Below are positions 18,760-29,825 of a stretch of DNA of 36,039 bases, in pieces (position 1 is the stretch's first letter; the number at the start of each line of letters is the position of its first letter). The DNA is taken from assembly GCA_029298735.1 (NCBI GenBank), contig JANSLP010000325.1, positions 1 through 36,039 of the forward strand. Direction: 5' to 3'. The notes below the pieces were generated by a model. That model ran no database searches and had not been told where the DNA came from. It saw only the letters and a list, made by a program, of their open reading frames with translations. The DNA is from Ophiostoma sp. CBS 140.51. Taxonomy: Eukaryota > Ascomycota > Sordariomycetes > Ophiostomatales > Ophiostomataceae. The translations under genes and the position numbers were made by a program.

Positions 18760-21674
18760 TGTGGCAAATCAAATATCTGCCAAGTGTTGATGCAGGTACA
18801 GTATGTGATATAGGGGGTGACCCTGGATCTCGAAGACGGCCCCTGGATAATGGAACTCGTCTGCTGTGCTCTCGATTGTTTCTGTTCGACCCTCTCTCTA
18901 GAGCGAAGGAGGGCACGGAAAGAAGAAAAACGAGACAAAAGAAGGCCAATCACAGGTGGGAATGGTATCTTCTTTTCCTTGAATCGGGTAGAAGAAGACG
19001 TGCTGCTGTCAAAGTATTTGAAGAGGTGGGTATCGGGGAAGCTTGTTTGTAATATTAAAACAGAGATGCGTCGTTGTGAAGATCAGAGGCGTAATTCGTC
19101 TCTTTCGTAAGCTCATCCTTCTCGCAAAATTCTTCGAGGGGATCGAGAGGATGTTGGATAGCAACTTCGTCTTTTGTCTTTTGTTTCTTCGTCTGTCCTT
19201 GTCGCTTCCTTTTCATGGACCTTTACTAGGCACAGAAGAAAGAATGTGAGCAGAAGATAGAGAAATAAAGAGAGAAGACAAAAGTAAATGTCAACAATAA
19301 AAGCAAATTTTCTTCTCCTTTGATTGTGTGGTGCGCGGGGACGTCGAGTCGTTAAAGAGGGTCAGATATAGGGTATCAGGGCATTGATATGCTAATGTGC
19401 GCTTGTTGTACAGGAATCCCGTTATTAGGAAACTGAGGCTTGCAATTTCGTTGTATCGTAAGTTGCCTGAAGGTCGTGTTAGTGACTGGCCGGTGATAAT
19501 CTTGATAGATCTTTGGATTGATGCAATACCTGGTGGTATAAAACTACTAAAAAGGGGAAAGGAGGCAGGATGAAGGGTTCCTTGGGTCGAGGCTGGGGGG
19601 GTGTGTGGGCCAAGATGAGGGAGAACCGGTATGAGGTTCAGCCAAAATATGCAGCTGCTGGGGTAAGTGATGGAGGAGATGTAGGGGCTGTGGTGTGAAG
19701 ACAGCGATGCTATCGATGCGAAGTCGTGAGAAGATGTATGATGCTGAGAGGCGATTCGTATATAGGCAAGTGATTGTCATTAAAGATGCAGGATCATCAA
19801 CGTGAGTGACGGACGTTATTTTGTGTCATCATGTAATGCGGCTGAGAGTGCCGTTATAAACAGGATGTTGATGACTCTCGGTGTGACGCGGCACGTCGTC
19901 GATGGAGTTGCTGATTTTGGTTCTGGTTTATAGTACAGACGTTGTGATGCCGTCGAAGCGAGTGCGGAAATTGTAATGGCGTTCGGCTGAAGATTGGCTC
20001 AGAGGAGCGGGCAATCAAAAGGCTCGATGTTGCTTGGCGATTTGGGATCAAAAACAGATGGATTGTCGTTCTTTTCGATGGAATCCGACGCAATATCTTG
20101 GGATTAGGGTCTCCTCCAAAGGGAGGATAGAGTCGAAAATAAGGGCGGCGCAGAATTGCTTTTTGTTTCGGAGAACTTCAAGAAAAGAATTTAAAAAATT
20201 CAAATCTCGAAATTGGTCTTGAAAGAAAGAGCAAGAGCGTGTTGTTGCGTTGTTGCGTTGTGAGGCTTTACCTTTGCTGGAAAGTGGTGCTTTCGAGAAA
20301 AGGTGAAGAAGAGAGAAAAACAAAATCTTGAGGAAAAATATTTTCTGTGGAATCAGGGAATAAAGTATACCAACAGAGGGTATCGAGCAATCTGCTAGGA
20401 AGAAGCCCTCACGACCGAGTAAGCACGCCTCGAACTCTACCGATACTTCGCATATTATTTGTAACATAGCATATTGTCAGATAGGGCTGACAATACAACT
20501 GCCGAGGCAGATGGAGGCAAGACTGGCATATCGGTGAAGGTACTCCTCCCGGATGTACCATGCGATGCAGCGACTCGGTAGATAGACTAGAAGATCAGTT
20601 TGATCCAGTTGCATATTGATCCGAGCCCTCGTCTCCTCTTTGGTTTACTTGCAAGGCAAGTTGGGCGGCCTGTTGGTCGAAGGAGAAAGCTTTGTCAGTC
20701 ATTCCGAGGCTATAGGAGCAAAAGGTACTGCAGATTTGTGTTTTCTGCCGTATTGTAAAGTTAGTTAGGCGAGTTTGGTCGTTATTGTTGAAAGGTTTTA
20801 ATGGTTTCCTCCACTGAACTTTCTTTTGCTATGTACTGCGCGCCCCTATATGGCGTAGAAAAAATACTTGTAGCCATTTTCTGAACGTTCCCCATGATAA
20901 AGCATCACCACACCTTAGGCACAAAATCATTTCCAGCATCGTGCACTTTTGCGTCGTTGTTTCACATCTTCTTATCTTTTCCTATTTTCTCCTTTATTTT
21001 GGTTTTTGATTGTTTACTTCTTCCTACTTTCAGAAATTTGCGGGGTTGGACTTCCTAAACAGGCACCAAGGTACAGAATCTGTATGGGAAGGTATGCTAT
21101 GCACATAAAGACATACATACAGATCAACCACAACTTCTACCATGCACGCTGCGAATCGATAAATATAAAAATATCAAAGCTTAGATGCTTCTCTCTTGAT
21201 GCAATATCAATAAAAATGCTTTTCCGCGACTAAAAGGCTGCAGTGATGAGCATTGCATGCGAACAAAAATTGTACATAGGCAAGACCAATAACGCGCTAA
21301 GCCTAATGTGGCAATGAACCAGATTGCGCGGCAGGAGCGGTACTTTTGATTCTTCTGACCCTTCTAAATTCCTTCTATTTTCCTTCTACTGCCCTTCTAC
21401 CCCGATCTATTATGTCTGAATCTCTAAACGGTTTTTCGATTTTTGACTGTATGTTTTTCATCTATCATATTCTTGTTTTCTTTCAACGAATTGTTCTGAA
21501 AGTTTGTAAAAGAATTTCAAGCATTTCAAACATTTTCACAATTTTCGGAAAAAGCTCTGATCTTAACTCATCATTTTGTAGATGACACACATACCCTAGC
21601 CTACAGAATTAGTTATACCTTTAATAAGGAAAGAAATACTTTACACAGATACATAGGGCTGTACAGCGCCGGAC
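18760..21674. other. 2.9 kb region without a supported gene
   Basis: The segment next to 18760 should hold the promoter and leader of the 940-aa gene. The rest is AT-influenced, with a short GTTGTTGC repeat at about 20240-20260. Frames such as 20048-20467 (minus) and 20949-21233 (plus) have Phe/Leu/Ile/Ser-rich compositions typical of AT-rich noncoding DNA. The right end is presumably the 3' untranslated region of the membrane protein gene. Confidence 0.5.
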
Positions 21675-22994
21675 CTAGGACTCCTCACTCACTGCCAACA
21701 ATGCTTCCTCCCGCACCAGCCAGCCAACAACGAGCACAGTGCCAGGGCCGTATAGCAAAGCTCCACCAACTGCGAAGAGCGCGAGACGGAGCCACCCAAG
21801 TTGTATCTTCCCCGAACGCTTTAAATCGATGAATAACAGACCCATCCAGACAAGCGAGACGAGCAAGAGCGACACGTGATCGATACCAGTCGCATCCAGT
21901 CTGATGCCTTTCTGCAGTCCTTCGAGAAGAGTTGGCAGCCAGTCACCCACTTTCCGCAAAATCAGCCAGGCATGTGACACACTGCAAAATGCAGCCATAC
22001 CGTAGACCGCTTTGCGTGCTGAAGGCATGTTTGTAGGGCTTGGACTCTGTGGGTCAAAGGGAGCGTAGGACGTATGTGATGGCATGGACGAGAATGGAAC
22101 TACCAGCAACTCGAACGTTGCCGGCAGCAGAGTCGGAAAGGTCATCCATGCCCAGATGGGCGACCATTCAGGCGCGATGTGACCGAAACGTGCCAAAGCC
22201 CAAAGCACAGGGGCAAGATACCCTAACACGACGGCCGCCAAAGCGGAGCGAGCCTTTCGGTTGAAGCCAGCGGGGAAAGAGGATGGGGTTGAAAAGGCCC
22301 TAAACGACTCAAAATAGTGGATAGCCGAGTAGAGCGAGACCGCAGTGGCAATGCCAAAGGCAGGCATCATCATAAGGAAGATCACGGGATATTGTGTAAT
22401 GTTGCTTAGGGCTTTGACCTTGTGTCTGTTGGTGCCGATGGATTTTTCATCTTCACTGTGGCGGCACGACTCGAGCAGCCAGAGGAGCAGGACTGGTGCG
22501 AGATGGATGGCAAATATGACTCGCTCTTTCATTCGTGGTGGCGGTGCCGCTCTCGCTGTCGACCGTATCGTGGGCGCAAACGTCGATGGATAGGATGGCG
22601 CAATGTACCATGGAACGGCGTCGGATGTGAGTTGAGGCGAGTTAAGAAAGACGTATCCACCAATGTAGACGAGAAGCAGTGCGCCTGGGATGCGCCAGAA
22701 GCGGCTCTGCCGATTCCGTTTGGCGAGGTAGATTGCTTTCTGCCAGAGATAGCCGCAAAGATGCACCATGGCGTCGAGGCGAGGCCAGCTCGATCGCTTG
22801 TAGCCATGCGTGGATGACACTTCGTCAAGCGAGGCCTGGATGTCAAGAGAAGCGTCGCCATGTAGTAAAGAGACGCGCATTTCGCTGAAGAGGACCCAAA
22901 ATGGACGGCCAGTCATGGCTTCGGGGGAAAGGTCGCTCGTGTCGCTGTCGATATCGTCACTATTGATGTGAATAGAGATGTGTGGCTTGTCCAT
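21675..22994 (-). CDS. Polytopic integral membrane protein, function unknown
   Basis: 439-aa protein starting at MDKPHISIHI. The frame is open further upstream, but the first ATG in it is at 22994. A hydrophilic N-terminus of about 100 residues, rich in Asp/Ser and later basic (LAKRNRQSRFW), precedes roughly eight hydrophobic spans: GALLLVYIGGYVF, IFAIHLAPVLLLWLL, YPVIFLMMMPAFGIATAVSLY, ALAAVVLGYLAPVLWAL, WAWMTFPTLLPATFELLVV, AVYGMAAFCSVSHAWLIL, VSLLLVSLVWMGLLFI, and a long final span ending YGPGTVLVVGWLVREEALL. The GPG-x6-W-x2-REE ending recalls uncharacterised fungal membrane proteins sometimes found in metabolite clusters, but I cannot place it in a family. No intron or signal peptide is seen. 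It has no clear functional link to its neighbours. Confidence 0.78.
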   Translation of the reverse strand: MDKPHISIHINSDDIDSDTSDLSPEAMTGRPFWVLFSEMRVSLLHGDASLDIQASLDEVSSTHGYKRSSWPRLDAMVHLCGYLWQKAIYLAKRNRQSRFWRIPGALLLVYIGGYVFLNSPQLTSDAVPWYIAPSYPSTFAPTIRSTARAAPPPRMKERVIFAIHLAPVLLLWLLESCRHSEDEKSIGTNRHKVKALSNITQYPVIFLMMMPAFGIATAVSLYSAIHYFESFRAFSTPSSFPAGFNRKARSALAAVVLGYLAPVLWALARFGHIAPEWSPIWAWMTFPTLLPATFELLVVPFSSMPSHTSYAPFDPQSPSPTNMPSARKAVYGMAAFCSVSHAWLILRKVGDWLPTLLEGLQKGIRLDATGIDHVSLLLVSLVWMGLLFIDLKRSGKIQLGWLRLALFAVGGALLYGPGTVLVVGWLVREEALLAVSEES

Positions 22995-25184
22995 TGTTAT
23001 TGTTGAGAATTGCCAAGAGAAAGAAGAGACTTGAAAGGATGTGAGAGAAATGTTGTCCGTACCTGCCAAGAAAAAGCTCTCAGATCAGGGCACGACGGTC
23101 CCCTATTTCAAGACATTAGAATCAAGCTTTCTTACTGTCTCTTTCAGAATCACGCCTCTACGTGGACAGATTCTTCATATCGGAAAAAGTAATGTCAATA
23201 CGATATACGGCCAAGGTGGTAATATTGAACTGAACGCGCGTACGCGTCCTCTTTAATGAGGCGAGCAAACCGTTGGGAGACGCCTAAAGGTAGGCTCTTC
23301 TCCTATGTTGTCAATATTTTTCATAGTTTGGGTGCGATTGTGGCGTTCTCAGTTCCTCCGTGGCCGTCTTGGCATTTATTGTGTATTGGATGATGTCTAC
23401 CTCCGTATGGAGTCCGAATTGGGCGATCCGCCGGATGCCGTTTTAGGCTTCCGAATGTGGGGCTCCTTCCCGTGGCAGAACCATCCCGTTGCAGCCGGAG
23501 CACTCGGGATGCCAACATCTGCCAGCAATGCGAGAGAACAAACGTATTTTGGTCGCTTCTTAAAACAAGGCCTGGCTTGCTTCCCGGCCGACTGACAACA
23601 TCGACTTGTGAATAAGAGCGACCTAAATCAAGCTTATCCATCACGGCGGACGAGGTCCGGATCTTCTACCCGTCACCTCTTGACGACGGGTAATCACCAT
23701 CTCTGAACTTGTTCTCTGTTTTTGATACAGACTTCTTCCCTTGATTTTAAGCGTTATTCTTAACAGGCCAAAATCTCGTAAACGAGAGCGAAAGACGCGC
23801 GGCTATCCTTGCGGTGGCAGTGTATGACTGTTCCTGTTCCTGTTTGCCAAGACAGAAGACCAAAATTGACCAAAATTGAGGCTCTGAAAAATAACAAGCA
23901 ATAGGCCTAGTCATTCCATCACACTCGTGTCGGATTATCCCAGACTGAGGATCTGATCATGACAGCCGCCTTGCCGTGAAGTGTGAACCATTGACTCGGA
24001 GTCTGTAAGCGGCTAGTTCCTCCCCCTGTCGTTCCTTTTCTTGCTCTGTCTTCCCCACAGTTGAAGGATACGAGAATCGTGGGAATAGATGGTTTGTTTC
24101 AGAAAGTATGCAAGCCACCTAACAAGAAAAAAAGCTTACGAATAGTTCTGACAACAAATGCTTTAAACAAAAGCTCTCTCAAAAGGTAACCAAGTTTGGA
24201 TCAATTCTGACAGCTTGACGCGTCATCGCGGTCCCATTGTAGAATCGTCGGATTGTGGGATCGTTGGTAGCCGCCGGTTTGGCAGCAGGGCAGCAGGGCG
24301 CGCTTGTCCCATTGTTAAGCTTAAAACAGTGCTCAGTGCGACGCTGCGACGTTGAGTAAAGGGTAATCGTTGGAAATTGTGGCGCAGACAGCCTTTACGA
24401 ACAGTAGCAACTTGAAATAAATGCGATTGGGAAATCAAGACACGTGAAACAAGCAAGAGAAGCATCACGAGAAAGTCGGGCAAAGAGAAGAAAAAGAGAG
24501 TACCGAAATTAAGCATGTTCCATTGGAGGACTGCACGCAATACTCGCATTATGTCATGATTTCCCCAGGATGCGATGAATGCGAACACGATCTCAGGTGC
24601 CTTTTGAAATTCAGAGAGGGAAGCATCCTCCCGAAAAGCACCCAAAATCAGACACGATGATTTCCCGACTATTTTTAACAGAGGCCGCGTACGCCTTTTG
24701 CATCTTTTCGCATCTTTTGCACAAAAGACGTCGTAGTCTTTTGTCCAATACGAACAATTCATCCTTTCTGGAGGGTCCTGTTGGTCTTTTCGGTCTCTTC
24801 TTGGTCTGTTTCCCGGTTACTTTTGTTTCGTTTCACACATGCACCGATTCCATCACGACCTAAACCGTATGCAACATCCGTCGGATGGCCAGAATAGGGC
24901 AATATGAAAGGCGACGTGCAGATGTCTGTGAGAAAGATGGGACGGATAGTGTCCACATTGGGGAAAAGGAGACAACAAGATGCATCTCTACAGTAGACAG
25001 GGACAAACATTTCAAGAACAACCTCTGATCTCCAATCATCTCCAAGATGTTCTTAATGGCTTCATGCCCGTCTCTCTTTTACCCGGCGGGTCTAGAATCG
25101 GATCCGATGCAGGAACATGTCTTAGCTGCACTCACTACTGTCGTCTCTAATCTGTCTGGTTTAATGTGTTAGCAAGTCTTGTTA
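22995..25184. other. 2.2 kb region without a supported gene
   Basis: Left part: promoter of the membrane protein gene, with overlapping CG-rich palindromic motifs (ACGCGCGTACGCGT) at about 23234-23247. Right part: promoter and leader of the Zn2Cys6 gene. The 179-codon minus frame at 24223-24762 has no recognisable motif and is not accepted. No RNA gene was recognised. Confidence 0.5.
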
Positions 25185-25886
25185 ATGATTGTGACCATGT
25201 CATCAAACCGGTCACAAAAGCAACAACAACAGCAATGGCAGTTTATATCAGTCGACCCAAACACCTTGCAAGGTAGGGACAACAACAACAATATATCAAG
25301 CTCCGGCCCACGACGGCCCAAGAAGCAGCGCGTGTCAAAAGCCTGTGTGCGATGTCGAAAACACAAATTAAAGGTTGAGCTCAACACAGTCTGCACTCTA
25401 TAATCAGTTTGGTAGTAATAGCTAACACCAGCCCAGTGTGATACATACAGACCTTGTGTACTATGCGTCCGCTCCGACGTTCCGTGTCTGGATGCCGAGC
25501 CACACAATCGACGACGACGGCACAATGACCAGACCAACGGCGAAATAAATAACGAGAGCTCATTGGATTCTACAGCTCAATTTACACCCGTGTCATCACC
25601 AGGAGCAACACCGGACATTTTCACGACCGGCGGAGGTTGGCCGGCATGGGACGAGATTGCCGGGCCGAGCCGTGACAGCAGTCAACCAATCCAGGCAATG
25701 TCGATGACTACGACGACCACGGCCGAGACTGAGAGTTCTGGAACGACCGCCGGATACATGATCGCCGCACCGGAGACGACGGGGTTGATATCGCACGATG
25801 CCGAAACGGACGATTTGGACGGAAACTGGGACTGGAACGCCGGGCACTTTATATCGCCAGACTTGTGGCCGCGAAGAGAGTCCTGA
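25185..25886 (+). CDS. Short Zn2Cys6 (Gal4-type) DNA-binding protein, one intron
   Basis: Predicted nuclear transcription regulator of 212 aa. Exon 1 is 25185-25373, the intron 25374-25436 (63 nt, GTTGAG donor, GCTAAC branch and CAG acceptor), exon 2 25437-25886, phase 0. Splicing restores a textbook zinc cluster: C54-x2-C57-x6-C64-x5-C70-x2-C73-x6-C80, with the conserved basic RCRKHKLKC segment; the intron falls exactly between K63 and C64. Before it are a poly-Gln run and a PRRPKKQR basic patch that may be a nuclear signal. After it come a basic RRRRH patch and a Ser/Thr-rich, then acidic and aromatic tail (TDDLDGNWDWN) that could act as an activation region. The protein lacks the large fungal-specific middle-homology domain, so it is much shorter than most family members. 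A second in-frame ATG at 25197 is possible. The methyltransferase gene lies 0.87 kb downstream on the same strand. Confidence 0.82.
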
Positions 25887-26325
25887 GATGACTTTTTGCA
25901 GCTCTGCGTCATACGGGGAGAATTTCTAAGTTTAACTATCATTTTTTGAAGCTATTCGGGTGACGAACACCGGTGGCTTTATGACGTGACGCCTTTCGGG
26001 CTGCCGTATGTGTAGGACGACTCGACGCTGGATCGAGACCTTTGAGGTCAAGAACTAAACAAAAATCAAAATAAACAAAACTTAATGTTCAAAACACGTG
26101 CATTGAGTCTTTCTCCGACAAAATCTGGCCCCTTCCCCTAGTCTCACCGATTGGCCCGATTTTCCCGTCGCCTTTCATTCTCCTTGGACTTTCCTATCTG
26201 GGCAGTTGTGCCCCGGAGGACGATGCCGATCCCCCACAAATAGCCCGCAAGGGCCCACAAAGCACACAAAACAGCCCACAATTCACCGATGCTATCGATA
26301 TCCAAAGGGAACTTGGCCAGTGAAT

Positions 26326-26341
26326 GCCCACTACAGTGGGC
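26326..26341. repeat. Perfect inverted repeat GCCCACT-AC-AGTGGGC
   Basis: Two 7-bp arms separated by 2 bp form a perfect palindrome between the zinc-cluster gene and the methyltransferase gene. It could be a site for a dimeric regulator or chance; nothing else supports a function. Confidence 0.4.
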
Positions 26342-26639
26342 GCTACAGCGGACATGCACAGGACACTGCAGGCGCTGAAGCTTTTTTTTGGGTGACCCGG
26401 CGACTTATTTTTTCAAGCCAAGTCAATGGACTTGGGGAACATCATCCCGGAGAATTGGGGAAAAGGGGGGGATTCCAGACTTCCAAGAGACACAGAGGTG
26501 GGGTAGCCGGCGTCACAGCATCTGTTCTTGGAACAACGGACAAAAGAGTCATCCGGAGTGGTCGTCTCACTTTTTACGGCAGTGACAAACTTAGATCTTA
26601 CATGACATGCGGCAATCGATCGCGACGACATAAGACAGC

Positions 26640-26646
26640 TATAAAA
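26640..26646 (+). promoter_or_regulatory. TATA box of the methyltransferase gene
   Basis: TATAAAA lies 107 bp before the ATG at 26753, with a CA-rich leader between them. Position and match are consistent with a fungal core promoter. Confidence 0.55.
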
Positions 26647-26752
26647 TCAACCAAGACTGAGATTTGAGGCAGCAACAAAAAAAGACTACATCAACTGCAT
26701 TAAGCACAATCACACAGCAACGCCTCATTTCAAAACCTCCACCACATTCACC

Positions 26753-27508
26753 ATGGCCGATACCACTGAACGCATCCGCGCTGATCCGACCGATACGGTC
26801 CCCGAGAACCTGAAGGCACGCATCAAGGCGTCCTACGACGCTATCGCGCCCGTCTACAACAAGTGGACCATCGACCACTCGCCCGTGCGCATCGAGTACC
26901 TGGACCAGGTGCTCGTCAAGCTCCGCCCCAAGGGCCAGGCTGCGGCGGACAAGAAGCCCCTGCGCATCTTGGAGCTGGGCTGTGGCGCTGGCCGCCCCGT
27001 CACCGAGAAGCTCTTGGTCGAGCTCGACCCTGTCCATGTCACCGCCAACGACATCTCGACGGGCCAGCTCGACATGGCCAGAGATGCGCTCGGCGAGCAC
27101 GGTGAGAAGGTTGCCCCCTCCGCCAACAGCAGAGTCGACTGGGTCGAGGGTGACATGATGGCTTTGGATTTCCCCGAAAACTCGCTGGATGCCGTTGTCG
27201 GTTTTTACTCGGTGATCCACCTGCCCGGACCCGAGCAAGCGACTTTGCTCGGCCGCATCGGCAAGTGGCTGAAGCCCGGCACCGGTTATTTCCTGGCCAA
27301 CTTCTCGGACCGCGTGATGCCCGGCATGGTGCACGAGAAGTGGTTGAAGCAGGACGAGGGGTGGATGTTTTGGAGTGGTTTGGGTGTCCCCCAGACAGAA
27401 GCGGCCGTTGCGGGTGAGGGCAAGCTCAAACTGGAAGTGAGCAAGCTGGAGAAGGACGATGTCGATGATGTCGACTTCCACTGGGTCATTGCGAGGAAGC
27501 CGGAGTAA
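26753..27508 (+). CDS. Class I SAM-dependent methyltransferase
   Basis: 251-aa soluble enzyme that transfers a methyl group from S-adenosylmethionine to an unknown, probably small-molecule, acceptor. Motif I is RILELGCGAG (71-80), the acidic residue of motif II is in TANDIS (97-102), and GDMMALDFPENSLDAVVGFYSVIHL (133-157) covers motifs III and IV. An N-terminal SYDAIAPVYNKW segment (27-38) is the SAM-cap helix common in this family. No intron, signal peptide or membrane span. The gene has GC-rich third positions, a TATA box and an optimal CACCATGG start, suggesting good expression. It lies downstream of a Zn2Cys6 gene on the same strand; regulation by that protein is possible but unproven. 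A role in metabolite or protein methylation cannot be separated from sequence. Confidence 0.9.
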   Translation: MADTTERIRADPTDTVPENLKARIKASYDAIAPVYNKWTIDHSPVRIEYLDQVLVKLRPKGQAAADKKPLRILELGCGAGRPVTEKLLVELDPVHVTANDISTGQLDMARDALGEHGEKVAPSANSRVDWVEGDMMALDFPENSLDAVVGFYSVIHLPGPEQATLLGRIGKWLKPGTGYFLANFSDRVMPGMVHEKWLKQDEGWMFWSGLGVPQTEAAVAGEGKLKLEVSKLEKDDVDDVDFHWVIARKPE

Positions 27509-27909
27509 AGTGAGACGGAAGGGGCTGATTGGTAATGGGAAAATGCTCCAAAGCAGAGCAGCATGTATTATTCAACACGATTTAATGACTAGCATATACG
27601 AAAAATAAAATAAAAGATTCAACACAATCACGAGAGCCGCACCGTGAAATAGTGATCTCTCTCTCAATTGACCCTCAGTATAGGCTTATCCTTGGTCTCA
27701 ATCTCTCCTATTTCGCCATTGCGTTACCTTGTTGCATATAGTCATGTCCTATTGGCCGCAAATACGATCGCGGTCGTTCACATAGTGGGGCATCAGCATT
27801 TGGCATCTGCATTCGAAGTATTTCTATTTGTGCATCTTTGAAGTCAACTTCGTTTGTTCATACCTTGACATGTTTCCTATCACATCCGTCATGTCGGCTG
27901 CCACAAAAC
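27509..27909. other. Intergenic region, no gene
   Basis: AT-rich 3' untranslated sequence of the methyltransferase gene (ATAAAATAAAA near 27605) followed by about 250 bp of unremarkable sequence. The frame of the next gene is open upstream of its ATG to about 27838, but with no ATG. Confidence 0.55.
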
Positions 27910-29825
27910 ATGTCAACAACCGACCTCTTCCTCAATGTCGAGGCCTACTGTGTCTTATGCCGGCGGGACTTGACCCTTTCACAAGGAGACGACCAAGACA
28001 ACGAGAACGACGACAGGTTTGACAGCGACAAGTGGGAGTCTAACGTGATTGCTTTCTTCGATGGAGGCTTCGACGACGACAGGACTCGTCTTCACGTCTT
28101 TTCCCAGCCCAATCTCTCTGGATCCTGGCCGGGTGTTGATGGACGGGCGCCGGTGATTCTGCGACTCGGAACGGACGATGAGTGGATTCGTGTCAGCTTT
28201 GGCAGTCAACCCGAACAAAATGACGACAGCACTTATCCGAGGAAGCTCGCCAGCCTATATTTTGTCCACACATGCTGCTGGCAGGCAGTACGAATATACT
28301 ATGACAGCGACGGTGATAGGCAGACAATATCATTTCAGCAAATACACCAGCTGGCTTCGGCAACAGAATCGATCTTGCCGCGATCGTTTTGTGGAAATGA
28401 AGCGGCAGTTGGGTCGCCTATCATTCTACCACAACAACTCCATAACGATCAGGTGGCCAAGGCCTTATCCCACATCTTGGCACTCCCTGTGGAACTACAA
28501 CAGATGATTGTGGACGAACTCGGCGGCAGTATGACGGCATCCCTGCTTCGGGTACAGCAAACGGTCACTCTGTTGAAAAGGCTATCCACGTCTTTGGGTG
28601 GCAATATAAAAACCGAAAGCCTGATTCTCCGTTCGGGTGGCCACCTCGTCGCTAAAACCATACGTCTGTTCGGCCAGACATACCTGGACAGCGTTTCTGT
28701 TGTCGACACAGTGGACCAGTCGGCTTGGGACATGTCCATCCCTGTTCGAAGGACCACCGCCGCTGTGAAGGTCTATATTGGCGCACACGGCGTGCAGGCC
28801 TTGACTCTTGTCTATGCAGATGGGTCACTGTCGCCCGTCTTGGGTACAGTGGGCAAGGCCAAAAACAGTTTCTTTCACAATATATCACTGATTGGAGCGA
28901 CAACACCGTCCCTTCGCATCTGTCAAGGTGCTTTAAAAGTTGTCTATATCGGCCGCAATGCTGAACATGGAAACCACGATGAGAAGACACTCTTGAACAC
29001 GTTGCCGTCAGTGGACGGCGAACTGTCAATCCTCGATACTGTGCCTCATCCTCCACCAAGGCAGCAAGGATCAGATGGCCACAACCGACGGTTCTGCCAG
29101 TACCTTCCACTGCGGCTGGGTGATAAACCAGCTACCGTTCTAACTGTCCATTGTACCACTGAGGGTATTGTTGGAATGACATCCCATTTTGGTGGAGATG
29201 GGCTGTTGGCTTCAGAAGATCAGCGACATATAGGTCGTCCCTATGGTGGTGCCTGACAGAGAGCAGCCCCAGTCTGCAGACTGCGGGCCTTTTCTTGTCG
29301 TCAATACCAACCACGGCCAACTAGTTTTGTGTGGGCCGTACGAACCGTCAGTCGCGCGGTGGAAAAAGTCGGTTGTCCTACTCAGGTCGGTAGGAAAAGT
29401 TCTGGGCCTCTTCGTGGACATCTCGACGGCAACGCCATCTGGCATTTTACGGAGCATCGGCATCTACATACAAAAGGGCTACTTACGAACCGACCAGCCC
29501 GCTCTGATTCCAGGTTCCGTCGCCGTAACGCCCGCATTTGCAGAAGCACTTTCACCACTCGATATGGAACGCCAAAAACGTTAGGACGGGCATCAGTCCA
29601 CAAGAGGTCACAGATATTGTCATTGGCGACGTCGTCAGCACAAACGAGCACAATGTTGTTATCCCCATTGCCGTCCACAGGTTCAGTTTTATTGCCTGGT
29701 GGTGTGACTCAAAAAATGACGCTGTCCAGGTTTGGAAGCCGGCATACCACCATATCACCTTTGCCGAGAATGAGAACACCAAAGGATTGTATCCAAAGAG
29801 ACAAGTGCAGAAGGAAGACAGTTAG
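27910..29825 (+). pseudogene. Fungal F-box-like family gene with three frame lesions
   Basis: A long frame from the ATG at 27910 to the stop at 29256 encodes 448 aa: an N-terminal CVLC pair (14-17), an acidic linker, an FVHTCCWQAV segment (about 118-127), an F-box-like helix LALPVELQQMIVDEL (190-204) and a C-terminal part with the VLTVHCTTEGIVGMTSHF block. Homologous-looking sequence does not stop there. It moves to a second frame near 29195-29212 (QKISDI), meets a TAG at 29231-29233 where this family typically has Trp, and continues through FLVVNTNHGQLVLCGPYEP and GKVLGLFVDIS. At an A5 run near 29573 it moves to a third frame (GISPQEVTDIVIGDVV, then WWCDSKNDAVQVWKPAYHH) and ends at 29825. 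No canonical intron explains these changes. The intact protein, about 640 aa, may have been a substrate adaptor for SCF-type ubiquitin ligase, but such proteins are mostly uncharacterised. A truncated 448-aa product remains possible. Confidence 0.6.

Larger units (their letters stand above)
25887..26752. promoter_or_regulatory. Intergenic region and promoter of the methyltransferase gene
   Basis: A TATAAAA box at 26640-26646 sits 107 bp upstream of the methyltransferase ATG, followed by a CA-rich leader and a strong CACCATGG start context. Upstream is a loose array of CCCACAA-like units (about 26230-26285) and a perfect 7-bp inverted repeat (26326-26341). A CACGTG hexamer lies at about 26096. 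No gene is supported. Confidence 0.55.

Noticed and set aside
20048..20467. 139-codon minus-strand frame
   Set aside because: AT-rich DNA with Phe/Leu/Ile/Ser-rich translation and no recognisable feature.
21675..22994. Assignment of the membrane protein as an integral-membrane terpene cyclase
   Set aside because: Only the last span is vaguely reminiscent, and the catalytic acidic residues could not be located with confidence.
24223..24762. 179-codon minus-strand frame
   Set aside because: Phe/Leu/Arg/Ser-rich random-like composition, no motif, and surrounded by equivalent frames.
26639..27481. 280-codon minus-strand frame
   Set aside because: Antisense to the methyltransferase, which has clear SAM motifs.
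14385..27508. Secondary-metabolite cluster (2OG oxygenase, membrane protein, Zn2Cys6 regulator, methyltransferase)
   Set aside because: There is no backbone enzyme (PKS, NRPS, terpene synthase or DMATS), and the genes are separated by multi-kb gaps and an unrelated large protein.
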